Shown: piece by piece, positions 53,739 through 62,662 of the stretch
How the letters are laid out: every line of letters starts with the position of its first letter
How positions within the stretch are numbered: position 1 is the first letter of the stretch
Source: Pseudonocardia parietis
GTDB lineage: Bacteria > Actinomycetota > Actinomycetes > Mycobacteriales > Pseudonocardiaceae
DNA: 64,000 bases
Assembly: GCF_017876315.1 (NCBI RefSeq)
Contig: NZ_JAGINU010000001.1
Location: 992,001 to 1,056,000, forward strand
Direction: 5' to 3'
Position numbers and translations under genes: made by a program
Notes under the pieces: model-generated
What the model saw: only the letters and a program-made list of their open reading frames with translations
Told to the model about the DNA's origin: nothing
The model's database searches: none

Positions 53739-54247
53739 CCCGCGCGGTGCTGTCCCTGGGATCCAACCTGGGGGACCGGATCGGGCACCTGCGTGCGGTC
53801 GTCACCGACCTCGCAGGCGCGCTCGTCGCCGTGTCACCGGTGTTCGAGACGGCGCCGTGGGGCGTGACCGACCAGCCGGACTTCCTCAACGCCGTCGTGA
53901 TCGCCGACGACCCGGCCCTCGACGCGTGGGGCTGGCTGCGCCGGGGACAGGCCCTGGAGGACGCGTCGGGCCGCGTGCGCGAGCAACACTGGGGCCCCCG
54001 GACGCTGGACGTCGACGTGGTCCAGGTCGACGGTCCGGCCGGCCCGGTCCTGTCCGACGACCTGGAACTGCTGCTCCCGCATCCCGGCACGCCCGAGCGC
54101 GGCACCGTACTGCTGCCCTGGCTGATCGCGGACCCGGACGCCGTCCTGCACGGGCACGGCCCGGTCGGCGAGCTTCTGGAACGGCTCGGCCCGCAGGGGC
54201 GGGCGGGTGTCCACCGCCGCGACGACCTGCCGCTGGTGACGGCGTGA
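53735..54247 (+). CDS. folK: Hydroxymethyldihydropterin pyrophosphokinase
   Basis: The 170-aa protein has [36 protein letters not shown] and [11 protein letters not shown], where RTLDVDVV binds magnesium and [17 protein letters not shown] follows. It activates the pterin with diphosphate from ATP before FolP acts. GTG overlaps the folB stop; its own stop overlaps the DUF3180 start. Confidence 0.95.
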   Translation: MTRAVLSLGSNLGDRIGHLRAVVTDLAGALVAVSPVFETAPWGVTDQPDFLNAVVIADDPALDAWGWLRRGQALEDASGRVREQHWGPRTLDVDVVQVDGPAGPVLSDDLELLLPHPGTPERGTVLLPWLIADPDAVLHGHGPVGELLERLGPQGRAGVHRRDDLPLVTA

Positions 54248-54774
54248 GCACGCCGGAACCCGGCGGCCGCCGGCCCGGGTCGGGCGAGGATCCGCGACCC
54301 ACGGTCACCCCGACCCGGTACCGCGATCTCGCCGGGATCGCGGTGGTCGTGGCACTGCTCGGCAACATTCTCGTCGAGCTGACCTATTCGACGCTGCCGC
54401 CGCTGCCGGTCGCCGCGGGCGTGACGGCCGGGGTGCTCGGCATCGCCGAGCTCGGCGGCGGGTTCGTGCTGCGCCGCCGGATCGAGCGCCGCGGCGGAGC
54501 GCTCCCGGTCCCGGCCCTGGTGGCCGCGCGGGCGGTGCTGCTGGCCAAGGCCTCGTCGATCGGTGGGGCGGTGATCGCCGGCCTGTGGGCCGCGGTGTTG
54601 CTGCACACGGTCCCCCGGGCCCCGGTCGTGGTCGCGGCGTTCTCCGACAGCATCGCCGCCGGCATCGGGCTGGCCTGCGCGCTGCTGCTGGTCGGCGGCG
54701 CGTTGTGGCTGGAGTACTGCTGCCGCGCGCCGGAGGATCCCGACGACACCGGCGGGGGTGTCCGGCCCACCTGA
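54244..54774 (+). CDS. DUF3180 membrane protein
   Basis: The 176-aa protein has a soluble N-terminus and four membrane helices: LAGIAVVVALLGNILVEL, PLPVAAGVTAGVLGIAELGG, SSIGGAVIAGLWAAVLLH and AAGIGLACALLLVGGALWLEY. Position after folK matches Rv3605c. A function is not known. It overlaps folK by 4 nt, so it is part of the folate unit. Confidence 0.9.
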   Translation: MSTPEPGGRRPGSGEDPRPTVTPTRYRDLAGIAVVVALLGNILVELTYSTLPPLPVAAGVTAGVLGIAELGGGFVLRRRIERRGGALPVPALVAARAVLLAKASSIGGAVIAGLWAAVLLHTVPRAPVVVAAFSDSIAAGIGLACALLLVGGALWLEYCCRAPEDPDDTGGGVRPT

Positions 54775-54842
54775 GGGGTCCGGCCGGGTGTGGGTCTCGC
54801 CTCGCACGGCGCGGGTGATCTGTGGACGGTGCCGGAGTTCTC

Positions 54843-54848
54843 TACGCT
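54843..54848 (+). promoter_or_regulatory. -10 hexamer of PrsW-family gene
   Basis: TACGCT lies 8 nt before the ATG at 54857 without a ribosome site, giving a leaderless start and excluding the longer upstream frame. Confidence 0.55.
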
Positions 54849-54856
54849 GCCGGGCC

Positions 54857-56479
54857 ATGGCCTCTCCCGCCGTCCCGACCGGCCGCTACCCGAAGGCCCC
54901 GGTGCCGGCCCCGTCGGCGAAGCGGCGCGGCGTCCTGCTGCCGGTCGTCGGGCTCGTCGTACTCGCCCTGCTGGCCGTCATCACCGTCGGGATCCTGCAG
55001 CAGGCGGTCGGGACCGGCGGGGTGGTCGTCGGGACGCTCGCGGCGCTGCTGCCCGTCGTGCCCGTGGTGGCGGCGTTCCTGTGGGTGGACCGCTGGGAGC
55101 CCGAACCGCCACGGATGCTGATGGGCGCGTTCCTGTGGGGCGCCGGGTTCGCCGCACTGGTCTCGCTGCTGATCAACACCAGTGCCTCCGCGGTACTCGA
55201 CGCGGCGGCCGGCCGCGGGGCCGGCGAGCTGTTCGGCCCGATCGTGGTCGCGCCGGTCGTCGAGGAGTTCGCCAAGGGGCTGTTCCTGGTCGGTCTGCTG
55301 GCCCTGCGGCGCCGCGAGTTCGACGGGATCGTCGACGGCATCGTCTACGCCGGCATCATCGCCGCCGGGTTCGCCTTCAGCGAGAACATCCTCTACCTGG
55401 GGCGCGCCGTCTCCGACCCGGAGACGGCCGGGGTGATCGCCACGCTGTTCGTGCGCGGGATCGCTTCGCCGTTCGCGCACCCGCTGTTCACCTGCATGAT
55501 CGGCATCGCGGCCGGTGTGGCGGCGACCAGCCGCAGCACCGGTGCCCGCGTGCTGGCCCTGGCCGTCGGCTACCTCGCCGCCGTGGTGCTGCACGCGCTG
55601 TGGAACGGCGCCTCGGTGCTGGCCGCCTCGCCGGGCGCGTTCTACCAGATCTACCTGTTCGTGATGGTCCCGATCTTCGCCGGGATGACCATGCTGGTGG
55701 TGTTCGCCCGCCGCCGCGAGGCGCGGATCGTCGCCGCCGAGCTGCCCGGGTTCGCGGCCGCCGGCTGGATCGCGCCGAGCGAGGTCCCGCTGCTGGCCCG
55801 GATGTCCCGGCGCAGGGGCTGGCGGACCCTGGTCCGCAGGCGGTCAGGGAAGGCCGCGGCGAAGGCCGTCGCCGACTACCAGGCGGCCGTCACCGAGCTC
55901 GCCTTCATGCGGAACCGGATCGACCGCGGCGCCGTCCAGGACAGCGCGCACGTGCTGCACGACGAGAAGCTCGCGGCCGTGCTGCGGACCCGGGCGGTCG
56001 CCGTCGGGGTCCCGGAGGCGCTGGTGGCGGCCTGGGCGCAGCAACGCCCGTCGGGCTGGGAGCCCCCGCCCCCGGCGGCCCCGGACGGCAGCTTCTCCGG
56101 CGCGCACCGCATCCCGACCTTCCCGGACGGCCCGGCAGCGCCCGGTGGCGCCGGTGGTGCGGGTGGCGCCGGTGGTGCGGGGGGCCCGGTCATGCCCGGG
56201 CCGGCGGGCCCACCCGCCGCGCCGACCGTGCCCGGCGTGCCCAAGCCGGGTGCCGGCCCGGCGGGGCCCGGAGCACCCGGTGCCGGCTACCGTCCTGCGC
56301 CGTCGTCCGCGGAGCCCGGTGAGGGCGTGACCCGGCCGGTCGCGCGCCCGAACGGTCCCGGCCCCACCGACCCGTCGCACCGCGGCAGGCACCACGACGA
56401 CCCGCGGAACCCCGGCCCGACCCGCCCCCTGCGACGCCCGGAGCGCGATCCGCGCGGGAACCACGGGCAGGACCGCTGA
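54857..56479 (+). CDS. PrsW-family intramembrane metalloprotease
   Basis: The 540-aa protein has about eight helices in residues 20-310. PrsW motifs are APVVEEFAKGLFLVGLLAL (EExxK, catalytic), GFAFSENILYLG and SPFAHPLFTCMIG. Such proteases cut membrane anti-sigma factors. The cytoplasmic C-terminal 200 residues turn into a Pro/Gly-rich tail with a Gly-Gly-Ala repeat. It occupies the place of Rv3604c in the conserved block. A target anti-sigma gene is not nearby. Confidence 0.9.
   Translation: MASPAVPTGRYPKAPVPAPSAKRRGVLLPVVGLVVLALLAVITVGILQQAVGTGGVVVGTLAALLPVVPVVAAFLWVDRWEPEPPRMLMGAFLWGAGFAALVSLLINTSASAVLDAAAGRGAGELFGPIVVAPVVEEFAKGLFLVGLLALRRREFDGIVDGIVYAGIIAAGFAFSENILYLGRAVSDPETAGVIATLFVRGIASPFAHPLFTCMIGIAAGVAATSRSTGARVLALAVGYLAAVVLHALWNGASVLAASPGAFYQIYLFVMVPIFAGMTMLVVFARRREARIVAAELPGFAAAGWIAPSEVPLLARMSRRRGWRTLVRRRSGKAAAKAVADYQAAVTELAFMRNRIDRGAVQDSAHVLHDEKLAAVLRTRAVAVGVPEALVAAWAQQRPSGWEPPPPAAPDGSFSGAHRIPTFPDGPAAPGGAGGAGGAGGAGGPVMPGPAGPPAAPTVPGVPKPGAGPAGPGAPGAGYRPAPSSAEPGEGVTRPVARPNGPGPTDPSHRGRHHDDPRNPGPTRPLRRPERDPRGNHGQDR
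56144..56179. repeat. Two tandem 18-bp units in the PrsW tail
   Basis: GGTGGCGCCGGTGGTGCG is repeated twice in a row, coding for Gly-Gly-Ala repeats. It is an in-frame unit, so the number may vary between strains. Confidence 0.85.
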
Positions 56480-56635
56480 CTCACACACCTCGGTGAGGCC
56501 GGTCATACGACGCTCACGTGGACCCGGCGCCCGTCTACCCTCGCCTCCGGCACACGGCCGTCGGAGGTCGTGCGCACACCGCGGATTGCCCGACCGGTAC
56601 CGAGCGGACCGGAGCGGGAGGAAACGGACCTGACT

Positions 56636-57550
56636 GTGATCGATGCCGACCGCCCTGCGCGGCTCGCCGTCGGCGTGGTCTCCGCCGGACGTGTCGGTTC
56701 GGTACTCGGAGCCGCGCTGGCACGCGCGGGCCACCACGTCGTCGCCGCCTCGGGAGTCTCGCGCGCCTCGGTGAAGCGGGCCGCCGAGCTGCTCCCCGAC
56801 GTACCCCTGCTGCCGCCCGACGAGGTCTGCACGCGCGCGAACCTGGTGCTGCTCGCCGTCCCCGACGACGTCCTGCCCGGCCTGGTCCGCGGCCTCGCGG
56901 CCGCCGGGTGTTTCCGGCCCGGCCAGATCGTCGTCCACACCGCGGGTTCCCAGGGCACGTCCGTGCTGGGCCCCGCCGTGGAGCACGGCGTGCTGCCACT
57001 CGCGCTGCACCCGGCGATGACCTTCACCGGCCGTCCCGAGGACGTCGAGCGGCTCGCCTCCTGCTGTGTCGGCGTGACCGCCCCCGGTGATGCCGAGGAC
57101 GGCGACCCCCGCGACGCCGTGGGCTGGAGCGTCGCCGAGGCACTGGTCCTGGAGATGTCCGCCGAGCCGGTGCGCGTGCCCGAGGCCGTGCGCCCGCTCT
57201 ACCACGCCGCACTCGCGCACGGCGCCAACCACCTGATGACCCTGGTCGGGGACTGCGTCGAACTGCTGGAGACGGCCGGGATCCGGCCCGCAGGCCGGTT
57301 GGTCGCCCCGCTGCTGTCCGCCGCGCTGGACAACGCGCTGCGGCACGGCGACCGGGCCCTGACCGGCCCGGTCGCCCGCGGCGACTCCGGCACCCTGCGC
57401 ACCCACCTGGACCACATCACCGCCGCGGACCCCGACCTGGCCGACGCCTACCGCGCGCTGGCCGGACGCACCGCCCGCCGCGCCGCAGCGGCGGGCCTGC
57501 TCGACCAGGCCGCGCTGGACGACGTCGAGAAGACCCTGGAGGAGAAGTGA
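56636..57550 (+). CDS. DUF2520 Rossmann-fold protein (possible ketopantoate reductase-like)
   Basis: From the GTG at 56636 it is 304 aa, with GGGAGGAAA 11 nt upstream and a TACCCT at 56536-56541. The N-terminal NAD(P) fold has VGVVSAGRVGSVLGAALARAGH, NLVLLAVPDDVLP and VVHTAGSQG. The C-terminal DUF2520 helices follow (ALHPAMTFTG, YHAALAHGANHLMTLVGDC). It overlaps panC by 4 nt, as in Rv3603c-Rv3602c. The build recalls ketopantoate reductase, so a role in pantothenate is possible but unproven. Confidence 0.88.
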   Translation: MIDADRPARLAVGVVSAGRVGSVLGAALARAGHHVVAASGVSRASVKRAAELLPDVPLLPPDEVCTRANLVLLAVPDDVLPGLVRGLAAAGCFRPGQIVVHTAGSQGTSVLGPAVEHGVLPLALHPAMTFTGRPEDVERLASCCVGVTAPGDAEDGDPRDAVGWSVAEALVLEMSAEPVRVPEAVRPLYHAALAHGANHLMTLVGDCVELLETAGIRPAGRLVAPLLSAALDNALRHGDRALTGPVARGDSGTLRTHLDHITAADPDLADAYRALAGRTARRAAAAGLLDQAALDDVEKTLEEK

Positions 57551-58425
57551 CCCCCGGCTCCACCCGGAACGGCTACGCACCCGGCAGGCTGACCGTCCAC
57601 TCCGAACCGGCGAAGCTGGCCCCGGTGACCCGCGCCCTGCGCGGCGCCGGGCGCAAGATCGTCCTGATCCCGACGATGGGTGCGCTGCACGAGGGGCACC
57701 GGGAGCTGATCCGGCACGCCCGGCGGATCCCGGGCTCCGTCGTCCCGGTCGTGTCGATCTTCGTGAACCCGCTGCAGTTCGCCGCGGGTGAGGACCTCGA
57801 CCGCTACCCGCGGCCCCTGGAGGACGACCTCCAGGTCTGCCGGGAGGAGGGCGTCGACCTCGTGTTCACCCCGCAGGTCGAGCACATGTACCCGCCGGGC
57901 TCCGAGACCCGCATCGCCGCGGGCCCGCTGGGCGACGAGCTGGAGGGCGCGGCCCGCAAGGGGCACTTCGACGGCATGCTGACCGTCGTCGCCAAGCTCC
58001 TGCACATCGTCGGACCGGACGTCGCGGTGTTCGGCGAGAAGGACTACCAGCAGCTCACGCTGGTCCGCCGGATGGTCCGCGACCTGGACTTCCCGCTGCG
58101 GATCGTCGGCGTGCCGACCGTGCGCGAGGACGACGGCATGGCCCTGTCGTCGCGCAACGCCTACCTCGACCCGGAGCAGCGCAGGGCCGCCGGAGTGCTG
58201 TCGCGGGCGCTGGTCGCCGGGACGTCGGTGTCCGCCCGCGGCCACGACGAGGTCCTCGCCGCGGCCCGCGGTGAGCTCGCGTCCGAACCGGACGTCGAGG
58301 TCGACTACCTCGAGCTGCGCGACGCCGACCTCGGCCCCGCCCCGGCCTCCGGTGCGGGGCGCCTGCTCGTCGCCGCCCGCGTCGGCAGCACCCGTCTGAT
58401 CGACAACGTCCCCGTCGCGTTCTGA
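57547..58425 (+). CDS. panC: Pantothenate synthetase
   Basis: The 292-aa enzyme shows [17 protein letters not shown] (HIGH-like), [32 protein letters not shown] and [10 protein letters not shown]. It joins pantoate and beta-alanine with ATP. The GTG start overlaps the DUF2520 stop. panD follows after 13 nt; panB is not in the window. Confidence 0.96.
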   Translation: MTPGSTRNGYAPGRLTVHSEPAKLAPVTRALRGAGRKIVLIPTMGALHEGHRELIRHARRIPGSVVPVVSIFVNPLQFAAGEDLDRYPRPLEDDLQVCREEGVDLVFTPQVEHMYPPGSETRIAAGPLGDELEGAARKGHFDGMLTVVAKLLHIVGPDVAVFGEKDYQQLTLVRRMVRDLDFPLRIVGVPTVREDDGMALSSRNAYLDPEQRRAAGVLSRALVAGTSVSARGHDEVLAAARGELASEPDVEVDYLELRDADLGPAPASGAGRLLVAARVGSTRLIDNVPVAF

Positions 58426-58438
58426 CCAGGAGACCGCC

Positions 58439-58849
58439 GTGTACCGCACGATGATGAAGTCCAAGATCCACCGCGCGACCGTCACGCAGGCCGATCTGCA
58501 CTACGTCGGCTCGGTGACGATCGACGCCGACCTGATGGCGGCCGCCGACCTGCTCGAGGGTGAGCAGGTCACGATCGTCGACATCACCAACGGCGCCCGC
58601 CTGGAGACCTACGCGATCACCGGCGAACCGGGTTCCGGCGTCATCGGGATCAACGGTGCCGCCGCCCACCTGGTGCACCCCGGGGACCTCGTCATCCTGA
58701 TCTCCTACGGGTCCTTCGACGAGGCCGAGCTGCGCGAGTACACCCCGCGCGTGGTGTTCGTCGACGCCGACAACCGGGTCGCCGAGCTCGGCGACGACCC
58801 CGGCCACGCGCCGGCGGGATCGGGGCTCCTGACCAGCGCCGCACGGTAG
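58439..58849 (+). CDS. panD: Aspartate 1-decarboxylase (pyruvoyl)
   Basis: The 136-aa proenzyme starts GTG after AGGAGACC. The self-cleavage site is Gly24-Ser25 in HYVGSVTID, and Ser25 becomes the pyruvoyl group. [20 protein letters not shown] is also conserved. It makes beta-alanine for PanC. The C-terminal 20 residues are a loose extension, as in mycobacteria. Its TAG shares a G with the coaX start. Confidence 0.96.
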   Translation: MYRTMMKSKIHRATVTQADLHYVGSVTIDADLMAAADLLEGEQVTIVDITNGARLETYAITGEPGSGVIGINGAAAHLVHPGDLVILISYGSFDEAELREYTPRVVFVDADNRVAELGDDPGHAPAGSGLLTSAAR

Positions 58850-59658
58850 TGCTGCTCTGCATCGACGTCGGGAACACCCACGTCTCGCTCGGCCTCTACC
58901 CCGAGCCCGACCCGGGTGTCGACCCGTCGTCGCTGACGCCCGAGCCGGTGCACCGCTGGCGGCTGCGCACCGACACCCGGGCCACCGCCGACGAGCTCGA
59001 CCTGACGATCACCGGGCTGCTCGGCAAGCACTTCGCCGAGGTCGGTGCCGTGGCCGCGCTGTCCACCGTCCCCGGCCCGTCCCGCGAGCTGCGCACCCTG
59101 CTCACCCGCTGGTCGGACCGGATGCGGACGCTCGTCGTCGGACCCGGGGTGCGTACCGGCGTCCCGCTGCTCGTCGACCACCCGCGCGAGGTCGGCGCCG
59201 ACCGGGTGGTGAACTGCCTCGCCGCGCACCACCTGTTCGGTACCACCGGCGTCTGCGTCGATCTGGGAACCTGCACGAACGTCGACGTGGTCTCCGCCCG
59301 CGGCGAGTTCCTCGGCGGCGCGCTCGCACCGGGGATCGACATCGCGATGCAGGCACTGGCCGAGCACGCGTCCTCGCTGCGTCCGGTGGACCTGGTCGAA
59401 CCGCGCTCGGTGATCGGCCGCACGACCGTCGAGGCGGTCCAGGCCGGCGTGCTCTACGGCGCCGCAGGCCAGGTCGACGGGCTCGTGCGGCGGATCGTCG
59501 CCGAGCTGGGCCCGGCTGCGGCGCCGGTCACCGTCGTGGTCACCGGGGGCCTCGCCGACCTGGTCCACGGCCGCGCCGACACGATCACCCACCACGTCCC
59601 GGACCTGACCCTGCACGGTCTGCGGCTGACCCACCTGCGTCACCACCGGCCGCGCTGA
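58849..59658 (+). CDS. coaX: Type III pantothenate kinase
   Basis: The 269-aa protein has the ASKHA motifs LLCIDVGNTHVSLGLY, GADRVVNCLAAHHLFG and VDLGTCTNVDVV, with GALAPGIDIAMQAL. It phosphorylates pantothenate, the first CoA step. The start GTG overlaps the panD stop by one base (TAGTG). A small hairpin GGGCG...CGCCC follows its stop. It is the fourth gene of the DUF2520-panC-panD-coaX unit. Confidence 0.95.
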   Translation: MLLCIDVGNTHVSLGLYPEPDPGVDPSSLTPEPVHRWRLRTDTRATADELDLTITGLLGKHFAEVGAVAALSTVPGPSRELRTLLTRWSDRMRTLVVGPGVRTGVPLLVDHPREVGADRVVNCLAAHHLFGTTGVCVDLGTCTNVDVVSARGEFLGGALAPGIDIAMQALAEHASSLRPVDLVEPRSVIGRTTVEAVQAGVLYGAAGQVDGLVRRIVAELGPAAAPVTVVVTGGLADLVHGRADTITHHVPDLTLHGLRLTHLRHHRPR

Positions 59659-59747
59659 CGGGCGTAGAGCGCCCTTGATCCTGCACGAACCGGCGATCAC
59701 GGGTCGTGGCAGCGACCGCGGTCGGCCGGTTGCTGGGAATCTGCTGG

Positions 59748-59753
59748 TAACGT
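59748..59753 (+). promoter_or_regulatory. -10 hexamer of vapBC-type operon
   Basis: TAACGT lies 7 nt before the antitoxin GTG at 59761, with CTTCCCT between and so no ribosome site. The pair would be leaderless. Confidence 0.5.
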
Positions 59754-59760
59754 CTTCCCT

Positions 59761-59997
59761 GTGGAGGCGACCGTGGACAGTGTCGGCCGTATCGTCGTGC
59801 CGAAGCAGCTGAGAGACGCCCTCGGCCTCGTGCCCGGGGCGACGGTCGACGTCTCCCGGTACGGGGCCGGTCTGCAGCTGGTTCCGGTCGGCCGCACGGC
59901 CCGGCTGGTCGAGGAGGACGGTGTCCTCGTCGCCGACGGTGACACCGGGATCGACGACGACGACGTGTTCGGCCTGATCGACGCCGGTCGCCGGTGA
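59761..59997 (+). CDS. AbrB/MazE-fold antitoxin (VapB type)
   Basis: The 78-aa protein has an N-terminal swapped-hairpin DNA-binding domain, [30 protein letters not shown]. An acidic C-terminal tail ([20 protein letters not shown]) suits wrapping the toxin. Its stop overlaps the PIN toxin start by GTGA. It likely binds its own promoter. The pair interrupts a gene order otherwise shared with mycobacteria (coaX-lysS). Confidence 0.87.
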   Translation: MEATVDSVGRIVVPKQLRDALGLVPGATVDVSRYGAGLQLVPVGRTARLVEEDGVLVADGDTGIDDDDVFGLIDAGRR

Positions 59998-60407
59998 CGG
60001 CGCTGGCGCTGGACACGAGCGTCGCCGTCCCGTTGCTGGTCCGGACGCACGGCGCGCACGCCGCCGTCGTCCGGTGGTGGCGGCGCCGTCCGGTGGTCCT
60101 GGCCGGCCACGCCCTCGCGGAGACCTACTCCGTGCTCACACGGCTGCCCGGCGACCTACGGCTCGCGCCGGCCGACGCCGCACGGCTGCTCGACGAACGC
60201 TTCGGGCCGCCACTGCTGCTCCCGGACGACGTGGCCGCCGAACTTCCTGCAGTGCTCGCCCGCAGCGGTATCGCCGGCGGTGCCGTGTACGACGCGATGA
60301 TCGGTCTGTGCGCGGCGGCCCACGACGCGGTTCTCGCGACCCGGGACGCCCGCGCCCGCGGGACCTACGACGCCGTGGGCACGCGGTCGGTCGTCGTCGG
60401 GGGGTGA
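59994..60407 (+). CDS. PIN-domain toxin (VapC type)
   Basis: The 137-aa PIN protein keeps the acidic active site: Asp7 (ALDTSV), Glu43 ([13 protein letters not shown]), Asp100 (VYDAMIGL) and Asp118 ([12 protein letters not shown]). VapC toxins are Mg-dependent RNases that cut tRNA or rRNA. The GTG start overlaps the antitoxin stop. Nothing is missing, so it should be active when free. The gene ends 40 bp before lysS. Confidence 0.9.
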   Translation: MTALALDTSVAVPLLVRTHGAHAAVVRWWRRRPVVLAGHALAETYSVLTRLPGDLRLAPADAARLLDERFGPPLLLPDDVAAELPAVLARSGIAGGAVYDAMIGLCAAAHDAVLATRDARARGTYDAVGTRSVVVGG

Positions 60408-60433
60408 GGCCCGGGCGCTCGGGGGTGCGCCGA

Positions 60434-60439
60434 TAGCCT
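60434..60439 (+). promoter_or_regulatory. -10 hexamer of lysS
   Basis: TAGCCT lies 8 nt before the lysS GTG at 60448, again with leaderless spacing. lysS can thus be expressed apart from the toxin-antitoxin genes. Confidence 0.55.
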
Positions 60440-60447
60440 GACCTGCC

Positions 60448-61962
60448 GTGAACACTCCCGGCACCCCGACCGCCCCCGATCCCGAGGCAGACCTTCCCGA
60501 GCAGATGCGGGTGCGCCGGGCCAAGCGCGCGGAGCTGCTGGCCGCCGGCACCGAGGCCTATCCGGTCGAGGTCGCACGTACGCACACCCTGCGCCAGGTC
60601 CGTGACGCGCACCCGGACCTCCCCGCGGACACCGCGACCGGCGAGAAGGTCGCCGTCGCCGGCCGGGTGATCTTCGTGCGCAACACGGGGAAGCTCTGCT
60701 TCGCGACGCTGCGCGAGGGTGACGGCACCGAGCTGCAGGCGATGCTGTCCCTGGACCGGGTGGGCGCCGAGGAGCTGGCCCGCTGGAAGTCCGTCGTCGA
60801 TCTCGGCGACTTCGTCCTCGTCCGGGGCGAGGTGATCACTTCCCGGCGCGGCGAGCTCTCGGTGCAGTCCGACGAGTGGTCGATCGTGTCGAAGTCGGTC
60901 CGCCCGCTGCCCACGGTGCACAAGGAGCTCTCGGAGGAGAACCGGGTCCGGCAGCGCTACGTCGACCTGATCCTGCGCCCGCAGGCCCGCGAGACCGTCC
61001 GTTCACGCTCCACGGTGCTGCGGACCGTGCGCGACGTGCTCACCGACCGCGATTTCATCGAGGTCGAGACGCCGATGCTGCAGCTGCTGCACGGCGGCGC
61101 GACCGCGCGCCCGTTCGTCACGCACGCGAACGCCCTGGGCTCCGATCTGTACCTGCGTATCGCTCCCGAGCTGTTCCTGAAGCGCTGCGTGGTCGGCGGT
61201 ATCGAGAAGGTCTTCGAGCTGAACCGGGTGTTCCGTAACGAGGGTATCGACTCCACGCATTCGCCGGAGTTCGCGATGCTCGAGGCCTACCAGGCGTACG
61301 CCACCTACGACGACATGGCGGTCCTGACCCGCGAGCTGATCCAGTCCTCGGCGCGGGCGCTGTTCGGCTCGACGGTCGTGAAGCACCAGGACGGGACCGA
61401 GCACGATCTGGGCGGTGAGTGGCGCTCGGTCACGATCTACGGTTCGGTCTCCGAAGCCGTCGGCCGGGCTGTGACGCCGGACACGGAACTGTCCGAACTG
61501 CAGGAGATCGCGGCGCACCACGATGTCGACGTCACCGAATACCCGACGCCGGCGGAGATCGTGCTGGAGCTGTTCGAGAAGCTCGTCGAGCACACCCTGA
61601 TCGAGCCGACGTTCGTGCGGGACTTCCCGGTCGAGGTACGGCCGCTGACCCGGGCGCACCGGGACGACCCGCGGCTCTCGGAATCCTGGGACCTGGTCGT
61701 GTTCGGCGTCGAGCTGGCGACCGCATACTCCGAGCTGGTGGACCCGGTCGAGCAGCGGGAACGTCTGCAGGCCCAGTCCCTGAAGGCCGCGGCGGGCGAC
61801 CCGGAGGCCATGCAGCTCGACGAGGACTTCCTGCGGGCCATGGAGTACGGCATGCCGCCCACCGGCGGTATGGGCATGGGGGTCGACCGGCTGCTGATGA
61901 CGCTGACCGGGCTCGGCATCCGGGAGACGATCCTGTTCCCGCTCGTGCGTGGTGAGTCCTAG
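60448..61962 (+). CDS. lysS: Lysyl-tRNA synthetase, class II
   Basis: The 504-aa protein has the OB-fold anticodon domain ([30 protein letters not shown]). The class II motifs are motif 1 near [10 protein letters not shown], motif 2 [20 protein letters not shown] and motif 3 [25 protein letters not shown] contacts lysine. It charges tRNA-Lys. The first 20 residues are a free N-terminus. A hairpin follows its stop. Confidence 0.97.
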   Translation: MNTPGTPTAPDPEADLPEQMRVRRAKRAELLAAGTEAYPVEVARTHTLRQVRDAHPDLPADTATGEKVAVAGRVIFVRNTGKLCFATLREGDGTELQAMLSLDRVGAEELARWKSVVDLGDFVLVRGEVITSRRGELSVQSDEWSIVSKSVRPLPTVHKELSEENRVRQRYVDLILRPQARETVRSRSTVLRTVRDVLTDRDFIEVETPMLQLLHGGATARPFVTHANALGSDLYLRIAPELFLKRCVVGGIEKVFELNRVFRNEGIDSTHSPEFAMLEAYQAYATYDDMAVLTRELIQSSARALFGSTVVKHQDGTEHDLGGEWRSVTIYGSVSEAVGRAVTPDTELSELQEIAAHHDVDVTEYPTPAEIVLELFEKLVEHTLIEPTFVRDFPVEVRPLTRAHRDDPRLSESWDLVVFGVELATAYSELVDPVEQRERLQAQSLKAAAGDPEAMQLDEDFLRAMEYGMPPTGGMGMGVDRLLMTLTGLGIRETILFPLVRGES

Positions 61963-61980
61963 ACGTACGAATTCGTCACC

Positions 61981-62009
61981 TCCCCCGGCTGCGACACGTG
62001 GCCGGGGGA
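61981..62009 (+). terminator. GC-rich hairpin after lysS
   Basis: TCCCCCGGC and GCCGGGGGA form a 9-bp stem around an 11-nt loop, 18 nt after the lysS stop. There is no T-run, as usual in actinobacteria. Confidence 0.6.
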
Positions 62010-62157
62010 CGTGGCATATCGCGGCCCGAACGAGTGGGATTCGGCTCGTTTTCCCAATGCTGCCGACCCTCGGTCGACGCGGCGAACATTTCTCGGCTAG
62101 TCTTCGAATCGAGTCGGTTCCGGTGATCCGCGTGGCCTCACCATTGCGTCCAGGTAT

Positions 62158-62172
62158 TGCGGTTATACCGCA
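62158..62172. promoter_or_regulatory. Inverted repeat and AT-richer promoter region of lsr2
   Basis: TGCGGT-TAT-ACCGCA is a perfect 6-bp inverted repeat about 65 bp before the lsr2 ATG. It lies in a stretch (62020-62175) that is clearly less GC-rich than the rest. It contains TTATAC as a -10 candidate. The area could be bound by Lsr2 itself. Confidence 0.45.
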
Positions 62173-62234
62173 GGCGTACCTGCCGGGCCGGTTCGCCCGT
62201 GAACATGCACGGCCATTCCAAGGAGGCTGCGACG

Positions 62235-62582
62235 ATGGCGCAGATCAAGGAGGTCCGGCTCGTCGACGATCTGACCGGTGACGCGGCGGACGAAACGATC
62301 GAGTTCGGGATCGACGGTCGGAACTACGAGATCGACCTGTCGAACGACAACGCGAAAAAGCTGCGCGACGTGCTCGCCGACTACGTCGCCGGAGCCCGCC
62401 GCGCGGCGGGCGGCCCCGCCCGGCGTCGTGGTGGTTCGTCGAACTCGGCGGCCCGCCGCCCGTCGGTGGACCGCGAGCAGAACCAGGCGATCCGCGAGTG
62501 GGCCCGCAAGCGCGGCATGAAGGTCTCGGACCGCGGCCGCATCCCGGCGGAGGTTCTCGAGGCCTACCACCAGGAGAACTAA
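62235..62582 (+). CDS. lsr2: Nucleoid-associated protein Lsr2
   Basis: AAGGAGG lies about 9 nt before the ATG; the 115-aa product fits the family. The N-terminal dimerisation part ([36 protein letters not shown]) and the C-terminal DNA-binding domain ([38 protein letters not shown]) are intact, with the AT-hook-like RGR. It silences AT-rich, often foreign, DNA. An RRRGG linker joins the domains. Location between lysS and clpC matches Rv3597c. Confidence 0.97.
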   Translation: MAQIKEVRLVDDLTGDAADETIEFGIDGRNYEIDLSNDNAKKLRDVLADYVAGARRAAGGPARRRGGSSNSAARRPSVDREQNQAIREWARKRGMKVSDRGRIPAEVLEAYHQEN

Positions 62583-62614
62583 GGCTGGCCTCACCCCGGG
62601 CGGCGGGTGAGGGG

Positions 62615-62620
62615 TAGCGT
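62615..62620 (+). promoter_or_regulatory. -10 hexamer of siderophore-interacting protein gene
   Basis: TAGCGT would give a leader of about 36 nt containing the GGGAGG site before the ATG at 62663. No clear iron box is seen. Confidence 0.4.
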
Positions 62621-62662
62621 GGCGAAGGCCCCTTCCCCACCCGCTCCCGGGAGGCCGCCCTC

